In this document: positions 17,945 through 24,362 of the stretch, piece after piece
How the letters are laid out: each line of letters begins with the position of its first letter
How positions within the stretch are numbered: the first letter of the stretch is position 1
Source: Phyllobacteriaceae bacterium UBA1940
GTDB taxonomy: Bacteria; Pseudomonadota; Alphaproteobacteria; Rhizobiales; Rhizobiaceae
Length of the DNA: 64,000 nucleotides
Assembly (NCBI GenBank): GCA_002336975.1
Contig: DDFA01000016.1
Coordinates: forward strand, 14,672 to 78,671
Direction: 5' to 3'
Notes under the pieces: generated by a model
What the model saw: the letters and a program-made list of their open reading frames with translations, nothing else
Told to the model about the DNA's origin: nothing
Databases searched by the model: none
Made by a program: the position numbers and the translations under genes

Positions 17945-18170
17945 GTCCGTTCCTCCGAAGAATCCTTTCGCGCGGCCGGTCTCTTGTGCCGGTACTGCTG
18001 CGCGAAGCGGGGTGGTGGCGCCGAAAGGCGCCGTCTTGAGCTAGACAGGCCTATAGGACAGTCGGCCCGGCGCGGCAATGCATCTGTGCGTGACAGGCGG
18101 GTGTCTTGCCGCAAGAGGGCCGGGATTCTACACCTCGAACGGGCTTCGGAAAGCTAACTGGAAAAACAAC

Positions 18171-18560
18171 ATGCCTCTCCCCACCGTTTCCATAGAGGAA
18201 ATCCGCGCCCTCGAAGAGGCGCTGCATCGCCCCGACATCCGCCGTTCATCCGGCGCGGTCGAGGCTCTTCTGGCCGAAGGCTTTGTCGAGTTCGGAAGCT
18301 CAGGCACGATCTATCACCGGGCGGAAACGATCGCGCTTCTGGCCGAAGAGGAGGGCGAGGCAGACGCTGGAACCCTGCGCGCGGACAACTACGCGCTGAC
18401 TCGGATCGCCACTGATGTCGTCCTCCTAACGTACCGCACCACGCGCGCGCAAGCAGATGGTTCGAAGCGACGGGTCCTGCGCAGTTCCATCTGGAAACAT
18501 GATGGAGGGCGCTGGCAGATGCTCTTCCACCAGGGAACCGTCACCGCTTCGGAAAATTAG
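18171..18560 (+). CDS. NTF2-like / DUF4440 family protein
   Basis: A 129-residue soluble protein with the SnoaL/NTF2-like layout: N-terminal helix EIRALEEALHRPDIR, EALLAEGFVEFGSSGTIYHR, a middle stretch of strands (DVVLLTYRTTR), and a closing WQMLFHQGTVT. Such proteins form a cone-shaped barrel with a pocket; many act as small-molecule binding proteins or enzymes. The start at 18171 is the first methionine in the conserved part; the upstream ribosome site is weak. Confidence 0.78.
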   Translation: MPLPTVSIEEIRALEEALHRPDIRRSSGAVEALLAEGFVEFGSSGTIYHRAETIALLAEEEGEADAGTLRADNYALTRIATDVVLLTYRTTRAQADGSKRRVLRSSIWKHDGGRWQMLFHQGTVTASEN

Positions 18561-18573
18561 GCCGGGTAGCCTC

Positions 18574-18774
18574 TTAACCGTGGCGGACGGAAGCGTTTGA
18601 GAATGCCCGGCTCTCCCGCACGATCATCGTCGCGATCGCCAGCCTTTCCTCGACCGCGTCGCGCTCGACGATAAGAGTGCGCAGGGCCTCCAGCGCATCG
18701 CCATTATGAAGCGCCAGAATTTCGAGCGCTTCCTCCCGGTCCGTTCTCGTGTCGAAGCAATGGGCTTGGGTCAT
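18574..18774 (-). CDS. Microprotein, second gene of a LexA-box operon
   Basis: A 66-residue protein of unknown function, predicted mostly helical (REEALEILALHNGDALEALRTLIVERDAVEERLAIATMIVRES) with no membrane segment. Its ATG at 18772-18774 overlaps the stop of the gene before it by the ATGA arrangement, so the two are translationally coupled. TGGAG in the end of the previous gene may act as its ribosome site. Helical repeats of Ala/Leu/Glu suggest a protein partner. No family recognised. Confidence 0.6.
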   Translation of the reverse strand: MTQAHCFDTRTDREEALEILALHNGDALEALRTLIVERDAVEERLAIATMIVRESRAFSNASVRHG

Positions 18775-18938
18775 TGCAACCGAAGCTCCAGCTGTTTCTT
18801 GCTTTTCAGGACATAGAGCGGCTTGGCGACGGCCGCGGCCTTGCGTTGAAGTTCAAGCCGGTTCTGCATCTGCCGTTCGCGCAACGACCGGCAGGCCTCA
18901 AGAAGGGCATTTCCACGTTCCAATGCATCGTTCTGCAT
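18771..18938 (-). CDS. Microprotein, first gene of a LexA-box operon
   Basis: A 55-residue basic helical protein (starts MQNDALERGNALLEACRSL, later KPLYVLKSKKQLELRLQ). The ATG at 18938 follows GGAGG with a 9-base gap (CCTCC at 18947-18951 on the plus strand). The stop overlaps the next ATG (ATGA, 18771-18774). Directly upstream lie a LexA-type box and a -35/-10 pair, so the operon is probably induced by DNA damage. The protein is too short and too unusual to assign to a family; the net positive charge would suit nucleic-acid or protein binding. Confidence 0.6.
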   Translation of the reverse strand: MQNDALERGNALLEACRSLRERQMQNRLELQRKAAAVAKPLYVLKSKKQLELRLQ

Positions 18939-18955
18939 GACCGCAACCTCCGAAT

Positions 18956-18970
18956 GTTCCCTTTATGTTC
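18956..18970 (-). promoter_or_regulatory. LexA-type operator GTTC-N7-GTTC
   Basis: GTTCCCTTTATGTTC at 18956-18970 matches the alphaproteobacterial LexA consensus GTTC-N7-GTTC (GAAC-N7-GAAC on the other strand). It covers the predicted -10 of the promoter reading leftward into the two-gene operon and ends 18 bp before the start codon. Confidence 0.65.
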
Positions 18971-18990
18971 TATTTTTGAGGCGCGGTCAA
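18962..18990 (-). promoter_or_regulatory. Candidate promoter of the two-microprotein operon
   Basis: On the minus strand: -35 TTGACC (plus 18985-18990), exactly 17 bases, -10 CATAAA (plus 18962-18967). The LexA box lies on the -10. Transcription would begin about 10-15 bases before the ribosome site. Confidence 0.6.
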
Positions 18991-19014
18991 GGGAGGCCGG
19001 AGAGGACGACGGTT

Positions 19015-19140
19015 TCATAGCGTAGCGCGGACGAAGTGCGAAACGCTCCGCACGGTTCCCTGCGTGTAGGCGCCATGATTCTGGGTGAAATCCCAGGCGA
19101 GGGCACAGACAAGGGCAAAGATGGCGACGACGTATCTCAT
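19015..19140 (-). CDS. Small single-pass membrane protein
   Basis: A 41-residue protein with one membrane segment near the N-terminus (RYVVAIFALVCALAW) and a short polar tail (NHGAYTQGTVRSVSHF). The ATG at 19140 is preceded by a GGGGTG-type site. Small membrane proteins of this kind are common in Rhizobiaceae but their role is unknown. It is the last gene before the prophage junction. Confidence 0.55.
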   Translation of the reverse strand: MRYVVAIFALVCALAWDFTQNHGAYTQGTVRSVSHFVRATL

Positions 19141-19375
19141 GGGCACCCCGCACGACATGGAAGGAATGCGCTGACGAAGGCGAGGACGACATTGCGACAG
19201 GCGCAAGCCAACCGGAGGCATGATGCGCCTCGACGGAAGATGAATCCATTGAATTTCAGGATATTCTTATGAAGTCGCGATACGCGGCTAACGGAAAAGA
19301 AATGGCAGGCCGAAATGTATCGAAACGGCACCGCGAAGCGAGGGCCGGTTTGAAGTCAGTGCGTATGGTAGAGAG

Positions 19376-19421
19376 TGGTGCCCCCAGCAAGACTCGAACT
19401 CGCGACCCCCTGATTACAAAT
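19376..19421 (-). other. attL: displaced original 3' half of tRNA-Thr
   Basis: This 46-bp stretch is the 3' half of a tRNA on the minus strand: CCA end at 19376-19378, acceptor strand TGGGGGC, T arm GCGAG-TTCGAGT-CTTGC, and the variable and anticodon arm to 19421. It has no 5' half. It matches 59507-59552 with five differences; the last 18 bases (19404-19421) are identical and form the recombination core. It is the host's original tRNA end, cut off when the phage entered. Confidence 0.85.
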
Positions 19422-19482
19422 TTTTATCGGAATACGTCTTTTCAAATAGTTAACGGAATGCGACCGAATGCGTATTTCCTTA

Positions 19483-19683
19483 CTATGAAAGCTCTTGTCG
19501 GTCTTCCGCCTCCAGCCAGGCCACCGCTTCGCGCTGTCTGGAAAAGCCTCGACGCCGGCGCGGGAACGCGCCGTGATCATCCGCTTCGCGCGGGCGGAAG
19601 GCGAGCCAGCGTTCGGCAGGCTTGTTCCCTCTGAACCATTCGATATGGCCGATCAGGCGGCCGGCGATCGAGACGGTCTTCAT
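19483..19683 (-). CDS. Small phage protein coupled to integrase
   Basis: A 66-residue basic protein whose ATG (19681-19683) overlaps the integrase stop (ATGA). It reads SIAGRLIGHIEWFRGNKPAERWLAFRP, then FSRQREAVAWLEAE. It lies between integrase and attL, on the integrase strand. Translational coupling to int makes a role in integration or excision plausible, but it has no winged-helix pattern and I do not recognise the family. Confidence 0.6.
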   Translation of the reverse strand: MKTVSIAGRLIGHIEWFRGNKPAERWLAFRPREADDHGAFPRRRRGFSRQREAVAWLEAEDRQELS

Positions 19684-20951
19684 TGCTCGTTTTCCTCTTC
19701 TCCATCGTACCAGGCGACCATCTTGGATATGGCTGTATCGGCCAGCTCGGGGTTTATCGCCAGGTAGTGTTTCAGAATGTCATGCGCCGTCTTCATGCTG
19801 TGGCCGGTGATCGAGCAGATCTCGGGGATAGAGCAGCCGGAATTTGCCAGCCAGGTGACGGCCGTGTCGCGCAGGTCCTGGTCGCGCAGGGAAAGCAGGG
19901 TCTCGCCCTCGACGGCCGGCCGATCGGGAACCGGCTTGCCGACCAGGCTCGGCATGGGCTTGATCTCGGGATGCCCATCCGCTGCTGGCAGGCCGCGTGC
20001 GGCGGCGTCGCGGATCTCGGAAAACAGATGGGCGTAGTGCGACGACAGGAGAGGGCGCCAGCGGCGTTCGTCGAGGATGACGTGTGGCGAGATCACCTCG
20101 GCCCGCTTTCGCCTCTCCTCGGCCGCCTGGAGCCGTTGGCGTACGATCGGCGCTTCGGGCATCGAGACGATCGCCTTTGTCTTCATCTGGCGCAGGGTGA
20201 GCCTGCCGCCCTTCCTATCGGCGATGCCATAGTTCAGCCGATCGGCCTGGCGCTGGCCGGACCAGACGCCAAGAATGATCATGTCGCCGATTTCGGCGCG
20301 GCCGAGCCGATCGGCAACCGCCACCAGCTGGGCGATCTCTTCGCGGGTGCCGACGCGGATCCGCGGCGGCGGCGTCTTCATGCCGAGCCCGTGGGCCGGG
20401 TTCGGCTTTTCCGGATTGATCCGTCCCTTGCGGATCGCCCAGGTGAAGGCAATGCCGAGCACGCGCATGGTGGCGACGGCCTGGGCGTTGCCGACGGTCG
20501 CGCGCAGGGTGTCGTACATGCCGACGCAGATCGGCCGGGTGAAGGCCTCGGCCTCGGCCTCCCATGCATCCGGCAGGTGCTTGCGGATGACGTTCTCCTT
20601 CCAGCGGTACTCGGCAACCGTCTTGCTGGCGAGATCCGCGATGTCGGGATTGTCGGCCGGGTGCAGCCATTCCTGGAAGAGTTTTCGCAGCGGGTAGGCC
20701 GGCGCCAGCGGCGCGGCGCTTGCCGTCGCCGGCGTGCGCTTCTTCGGCTTTGCCTTGCGGGCCTGCTGGCGCAGATTGCGATCGAATTCGCGCGACCACT
20801 CCAGCGCCTCGCCGGCGCTCATCCAGCGGCCGTCCTCGTGGCGGAGGTCTATGCCCTCGTGGCCCTGCTCTCGCAGCGTCTTGGACGGGGAGAAGCGCGG
20901 CCGCCCGCGGCGCCAGGAAATGTATTTTATCTTGGGATCTTGTTCGGACAT
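19680..20951 (-). CDS. int: Tyrosine recombinase (phage integrase)
   Basis: A 423-residue integrase. The N-terminal part (to about 100) has SWRRGRPRFSPS and a basic linker; a SAM-like core-binding domain follows (LASKTVAEYRWKENVIRKHL). The catalytic domain shows the first Arg in GVWSGQRQADRL, a Lys in RQMKTKAI, the second Arg in DLRDTAVTWL, GHS, and the nucleophile Tyr in KHYLA. The usual His before the second Arg is replaced (DQDLRD). The start at 20951 (MSEQDPK) gives the normal length. It should insert the phage into the tRNA-Thr anticodon/variable arm. Confidence 0.92.
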   Translation of the reverse strand: MSEQDPKIKYISWRRGRPRFSPSKTLREQGHEGIDLRHEDGRWMSAGEALEWSREFDRNLRQQARKAKPKKRTPATASAAPLAPAYPLRKLFQEWLHPADNPDIADLASKTVAEYRWKENVIRKHLPDAWEAEAEAFTRPICVGMYDTLRATVGNAQAVATMRVLGIAFTWAIRKGRINPEKPNPAHGLGMKTPPPRIRVGTREEIAQLVAVADRLGRAEIGDMIILGVWSGQRQADRLNYGIADRKGGRLTLRQMKTKAIVSMPEAPIVRQRLQAAEERRKRAEVISPHVILDERRWRPLLSSHYAHLFSEIRDAAARGLPAADGHPEIKPMPSLVGKPVPDRPAVEGETLLSLRDQDLRDTAVTWLANSGCSIPEICSITGHSMKTAHDILKHYLAINPELADTAISKMVAWYDGEEENEQ

Positions 20952-21103
20952 GGCGGCAACCTTTCGATACGCAGAAACAAGGAAGACCGGCGGCACTCGA
21001 TACACAGCCGTCGGTCTTCAGGGGCCGCCGGCCTGGGAGCACTGAGGCGGCGGGCAACGCAGGCGGCGGGGACTTACGCCTGCGTTAAGGGTTCACCGGT
21101 CTG

Positions 21104-21346
21104 CTATTGCAGCATGTGCCGGCGCATGGTCTCGGTGACAGGCTCGCCGCGCTCGCGCTCCGAAAGAATGCAGGCGGCCTCGACGATGACGGCCGACGAG
21201 GTCGAGCGGACCAGCGAGGTGGCGCGCATGAGCGCCTCGAGGTCGGCGTGATATTCGCCGAGATCCGCGACCAGGCGCGTCATCAGCTCGTCATTCATGC
21301 CCGCCAGCGCTTCAAGCTCGGCGAGGATCTCGCGTGCGGTCTTCAT
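21104..21346 (-). CDS. Small phage protein, last of the leftward cassette
   Basis: An 80-residue helical protein (MKTAREILAELEALAGMNDEL..., ending VTETMRRHMLQ). Its ATG at 21344-21346 overlaps the stop of the gene upstream (ATGA). The helices LMTRLVADLGEYHADLEALMRA look amphipathic. No domain recognised. A gap of about 150 bp separates it from integrase. Confidence 0.6.
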   Translation of the reverse strand: MKTAREILAELEALAGMNDELMTRLVADLGEYHADLEALMRATSLVRSTSSAVIVEAACILSERERGEPVTETMRRHMLQ

Positions 21347-21609
21347 GGCCTGTGGTCCTTGAGGCGCTTCTCGGCGAGCTGGCCGGCGAGCGTGAGGGAA
21401 AGAGAACGGCTGGCCTCGCGCGCCAGGTGGCGGCGCACGAGCGCGTCGACGAGTGCCTGCGAGAAGCGATGCGGACCGACTTCCCAGGCGGCGCCCGCCT
21501 TGCGGATATGGCGATAGTGGCCGATGGCGACCAGCGCCAGCTGCTGGCGCCGGGTGAGGATCTTGTGCGGTGCCAGTGCCGCGGGGTTCTCGGAAATGGG
21601 CATGGTCAT
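21343..21609 (-). CDS. Phage protein, possible winged-helix fold
   Basis: An 88-residue protein starting MTMPISENP at 21609, ATGA-coupled to the gene before. It reads LTRRQQLALVAIGHYRHIRK, VGPHRFSQALVDALVRRHLA and LTLAGQLAEKRLKD; the order helix, helix, then LTLAGQ is reminiscent of a small winged-helix domain with a C-terminal strand. That is an inference from pattern only. Confidence 0.55.
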   Translation of the reverse strand: MTMPISENPAALAPHKILTRRQQLALVAIGHYRHIRKAGAAWEVGPHRFSQALVDALVRRHLAREASRSLSLTLAGQLAEKRLKDHRP

Positions 21610-22076
21610 GCTGCGCACTCCTTCGCGGCTTTGCGGGCATGGATGCGCTCGATCGTCAGGCGCACCGCTTCCATGTTCATTTCGCCGCCCCGCCAGATCC
21701 ATGGCGGGTTCTCGGGATCGAGCCGGCCGACGTCGTAGCTGTGCAGCATGTCGAGCAGATAGCCGGGCGTGCCCGGATACGGCGCCGTGTTCCAAAGGTG
21801 GCGCAGGATCCTGCGGGTGTTTTCGCCATAGCCGGCCAAGCGCTGGCGGGCGCGGCGCCAAAGCGCGGCGCGCTGGGCGCGATGCTCCTCCTGCCAGCGA
21901 TCCCATCTCAGGGCGCGCGCGGCCATTACTTCGTCCTCGCTTGGCTGCTGCGCGGCGACCTGCTCGGCAAAGAGGGGAAGCGCCTCTCGCTCGAGGCGCT
22001 GCTTGCGTCGCAAAGCGGCGCGCTTTCGGGCGGTGTCGATGTATGGCCCGTGGCGCTGAGCTTTGACGAACCTCAT
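21606..22076 (-). CDS. Phage protein of unknown function
   Basis: A 156-residue strongly basic protein (KRAALRRKQRLEREAL, then RQRLAGYGENTRRILRHLWNTAPYPGTPGYLLDMLHSYD). The second half, with NTAPYPGTPGYLLDMLH, is repeatedly seen next to integrases in rhizobial prophages as I recall, but has no assigned role. The start at 22076 overlaps the upstream stop (ATGA) and its stop overlaps the next start. Confidence 0.6.
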   Translation of the reverse strand: MRFVKAQRHGPYIDTARKRAALRRKQRLEREALPLFAEQVAAQQPSEDEVMAARALRWDRWQEEHRAQRAALWRRARQRLAGYGENTRRILRHLWNTAPYPGTPGYLLDMLHSYDVGRLDPENPPWIWRGGEMNMEAVRLTIERIHARKAAKECAA

Positions 22077-22399
22077 GGCCGGCCCGCCTTCCGCGTCATC
22101 TCCATGTGCCTGAGCAGCTGCTCCTCAACGATGGAAATGACAGCATTCTTCAAGAGCAGGTCACCGCTTGGCTTGCTCACCTGTGCGGCCACGCTGCCGA
22201 TCGTCTGGATGAAGACAATGGACATGGCCTGCACGACGACCATGGGGTCGCCGTCCGGACGCATCACCTCGTCGTTGACCCAGGCCGAAAGCTGCTCGAT
22301 CCATCCGCTGACGGCGCAACGGGCCATGGTTCTGGTCACACTACTCCCGCTCGTCAGGGCGTCCTCGAGCGCCATTCCAGAATGGATGCCCCCGTTCAT
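22073..22399 (-). CDS. Phage protein of unknown function
   Basis: A 108-residue protein with hydrophobic helices (PMVVVQAMSIVFIQTIGSVAA) that are not long enough for a certain membrane span. It is ATGA-coupled on both sides within the leftward cassette. No family recognised. Confidence 0.55.
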   Translation of the reverse strand: MNGGIHSGMALEDALTSGSSVTRTMARCAVSGWIEQLSAWVNDEVMRPDGDPMVVVQAMSIVFIQTIGSVAAQVSKPSGDLLLKNAVISIVEEQLLRHMEMTRKAGRP

Positions 22400-22695
22400 G
22401 CCGCGTTCCTCGCGACGTACTTCTCCTCGAGGCGGGAGCGATCGGCGCCGACGCGCAGCGAGACGACGGCGCGGCCGAGGGCCTCGGCTTCGGCCTTGGC
22501 CTTGCGGTCAGCATAGGTCTCGTGCCAGCGCAGGATGGCGGCGCGATTGAAGCGGCCGCCCGGTACGGGGTGCGGCAAGGCTTCCTCGGTGATCAGCCGG
22601 CGCTTGTAGCGCGAAAAGGTCTGCGGGGTGTAGCCGAGAAGGTCGGCGACTTCCTTCGCCGTCATCCATGGCTGGAGATCGTTCTGGGGGATCAT
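22396..22695 (-). CDS. Winged-helix DNA-binding protein, excisionase/AlpA type
   Basis: A 99-residue protein. The MerR-like helix-turn-helix near residues 10-35 reads MTAKEVADLLGYTPQTFSRYKR, typical of phage excisionases and AlpA-type regulators, followed by a basic helix. The start at 22695 (MIPQND) was preferred over a TTG 24 bases earlier because GGGAG lies upstream of it. First gene of the leftward cassette; a likely recombination directionality factor or regulator. Confidence 0.72.
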   Translation of the reverse strand: MIPQNDLQPWMTAKEVADLLGYTPQTFSRYKRRLITEEALPHPVPGGRFNRAAILRWHETYADRKAKAEAEALGRAVVSLRVGADRSRLEEKYVARNAA

Positions 22696-22743
22696 GTTTC
22701 GCGTTCTCCCGTGGCTCAATGCAAATCAACGCGTGCAAAAGCT

Positions 22744-22791
22744 CTCACCAAATTCATCGATTGGCAAGCGGAACTTCATGAATTTAGTGAA
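22744..22791. promoter_or_regulatory. Pair of 17-bp phage operators at the leftward cassette
   Basis: Site A at 22775-22791 reads TTCATGAATTTAGTGAA. Site B at 22744-22760 matches the reverse complement of the same motif at 14 of 17 positions. Centres are 31 bp apart, about three turns. The same 17-mer with two changes lies at 23824-23840 between repressor and Cro, so these are likely repressor sites over the leftward promoter. Confidence 0.6.
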
Positions 22792-22850
22792 AGTGATGAT
22801 TGCAACGTTGACCTGCAGGCGGCCTCGGGCGGCGATGTCTTGCTTTTTTC

Positions 22851-23100
22851 CAAGGATTTCTTTCTGCCCGTGCCCTGCTGGCGAAGGAATTCAAGGCCTC
22901 GCTGCCGCCCTCCAATCCTTGAGCAGCTGCTTCGGCCGATCCTGCTGCAAGGATTTGTGGGAGCCGGCGAAGGAATTCGCGCCATCGCTCAAGGATTTGC
23001 ACCGGGGCAAAATTCAAGACGCCGCACCGGGGCGGAATTCATGGTGCCGCGAATCCTTGCACCGGGGCGGAATTCAAGGACTCGCACCGGGGCAAAATCA
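22851..23100. repeat. Cluster of short repeats between repressor and leftward cassette
   Basis: GCACCGGGGC occurs four times (22999, 23024, 23059, 23084; spacings 25, 35, 25), mostly followed by an A-rich GGAATTC or AAAATTC. CAAGGATT or its complement AATCCTTG occurs five times (22851, 22914, 22948, 22990, 23052). GCGAAGGAATTC occurs twice (near 22881 and 22969). No gene fits the 437-bp region 22696-23132. Iteron-like layout suggests a replication origin or regulator site. Confidence 0.6.
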
Positions 23101-23132
23101 AATGTGAATGACGGGATTGCGACAGGCGCCAA

Positions 23133-23747
23133 TCAAGCGGCGGCGGCGCGGCGTTCTCGGAAGGACGCGACGACAACACCGCGAACGACGACACGGTCGT
23201 TGTCGATCAGCAGTGGCTTGATCAGTGTTCGATCGAGCGTGGCCGCCATGAGGAAGGGATCTTCGAATATGCGGAAGACGGTCTCGGTGCGGCCGGCGCG
23301 ATCATAGACCTGCGCGCAGACGACGTCGCCCGGTTCGGGTCTTGCATTAAGGTCGACAACGAGAACATCGCCGGGCAGATAGCCTGCGGCCTCAAGCGAC
23401 CGGGATTTCAGCACCCACGGGTCTATGCCGTTGCGTTCGCCCTGTAGCGCCTTGACGGCGCCGTCCACGGTCGCCAGCGGCTCTGCCTCGTATTTGATGC
23501 TTTCGCTTTCTGCGAGGCCGCGGGCCTTTGTGTGCTGCGAGAATTCGTAGGCCCGGATGCCGGAGGCTTCCTCGATGGCCGCGATCGTTGCCGGCTCAAG
23601 CGTGGCCTGGTTGGCCGGATCGTTCTTGAACTTGGAGTAGGTCGAAGGATTTCTATCCGTGCGGCGGGCCAATTCGGCCACGCGCCATCGCTTCGTCCGG
23701 AGGACGAATTCCAACCACTGCAACTGTTGTCGACGCTCGTTTTCCAC
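23133..23747 (-). CDS. Phage repressor, HTH plus S24-like C-terminal domain
   Basis: A 204-residue CI/LexA-like repressor. The N-terminal HTH reads WRVAELARRTDRNPSTYSKFKND (residues about 20-43). The C-terminal domain has LPGDVLVVDLNARPEPGDVVCAQVYD and FLMAATLDRTLIKPLLIDNDRVVVRGVVVAS, which follow the S24 dimerisation fold. A Ser lies in SRSLE near the normal nucleophile position, but the usual catalytic Lys segment reads TETVFRIFED with no Lys, so self-cleavage is doubtful. GTG start. It faces a Cro-like gene across operators. Confidence 0.82.
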   Translation of the reverse strand: MENERRQQLQWLEFVLRTKRWRVAELARRTDRNPSTYSKFKNDPANQATLEPATIAAIEEASGIRAYEFSQHTKARGLAESESIKYEAEPLATVDGAVKALQGERNGIDPWVLKSRSLEAAGYLPGDVLVVDLNARPEPGDVVCAQVYDRAGRTETVFRIFEDPFLMAATLDRTLIKPLLIDNDRVVVRGVVVASFRERRAAAA

Positions 23748-23770
23748 AACGCAAAACTAAGGTGGAACCG

Positions 23771-23840
23771 TTCATTAAAACATGCTGCGGAATTCACTTG
23801 ACCAAATCACGCAAATCACTTTTTTCATGAATTACGTGAA
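23771..23840. promoter_or_regulatory. Repressor/Cro intergenic operator region
   Basis: A full 17-bp operator TTCATGAATTACGTGAA lies at 23824-23840, a half site TTCATTAAA at 23771-23779, and GAATTCACTT between them at 23790-23799. TTGACC at 23798-23803 is a possible -35 for the rightward early promoter, with no good -10; read on the other strand it becomes GGTCAA, so divergent promoters may overlap here. Confidence 0.55.
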
Positions 23841-23856
23841 ACGGAAAGAGTGTGTG

Positions 23857-24072
23857 ATGGTTCTGACCTGGAAAGTTGTTGATGGCTGGCGCGCCGAGCG
23901 GCGGCTGGAGATCTCCGATCTGGCGAGGCGGGCCGGCATACCCGAGCGGACGATCTACATGGGGCTGCGGAACAATTCCCGTCTGCGGGCCGGTACGCTC
24001 GGCGCGATGAAGGTCGTTTTCCCGGAGAAGTTCGACGAGCGCGGAGAGCCGCGCAACGGCGGTGCGGCATGA
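23857..24072 (+). CDS. Cro-like DNA-binding protein
   Basis: A 71-residue protein whose core EISDLARRAGIPERTIYMGLRNNSRLRAGTLGAMKVVFPE is a helix-turn-helix of the phage Cro/CI type. The ATG at 23857 is preceded by GGAAAGAG; an earlier methionine at 23827 lies inside the operator and is less likely. First gene of the rightward early operon, its end overlaps the next start (ATGA). Confidence 0.75.
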   Translation: MVLTWKVVDGWRAERRLEISDLARRAGIPERTIYMGLRNNSRLRAGTLGAMKVVFPEKFDERGEPRNGGAA

Positions 24073-24362
24073 GACGGATCGCCGCGATCGCCTATAGCTG
24101 CGAGATCGACCGCGACCCGGTGCGCAACCGTGCGAACCATCAGGCGATGGTCGATCGCCTCAATTCCATCATCGGCGACGACGGCTGGGCCGGTGTCGAG
24201 GTTGCGAGCCTCTACACCCACAAGGGCGACACCTTTGTCGAGATCGAGCCGGGCGACGCCACGCTGACGCTCGAGCTTTTGCGCGGGGTCAAGGCCAGTG
24301 GTGGCCGCCGGCGGCCGCGCGTCGAGCCTGAATTCGATGGCGAGCAGGGGAGGTTGATCTGA
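24069..24362 (+). CDS. Phage early protein of unknown function
   Basis: A 97-residue protein (MRRIAAIAYSCEIDRDPVRNRANHQAMVDRLNSII...DTFVEIEPGDATLTLELLRGV). Coupled upstream by ATGA and downstream by TGATG. Predicted alpha/beta with a polar tail RRRPRVEPEFDGEQG. Family not recognised. Confidence 0.6.
   Translation: MRRIAAIAYSCEIDRDPVRNRANHQAMVDRLNSIIGDDGWAGVEVASLYTHKGDTFVEIEPGDATLTLELLRGVKASGGRRRPRVEPEFDGEQGRLI

Noticed and set aside
19269-19634. 121-residue frame across the prophage junction
   Set aside because: It runs through the displaced tRNA half and attL, is basic with no domain, and has no ribosome site.
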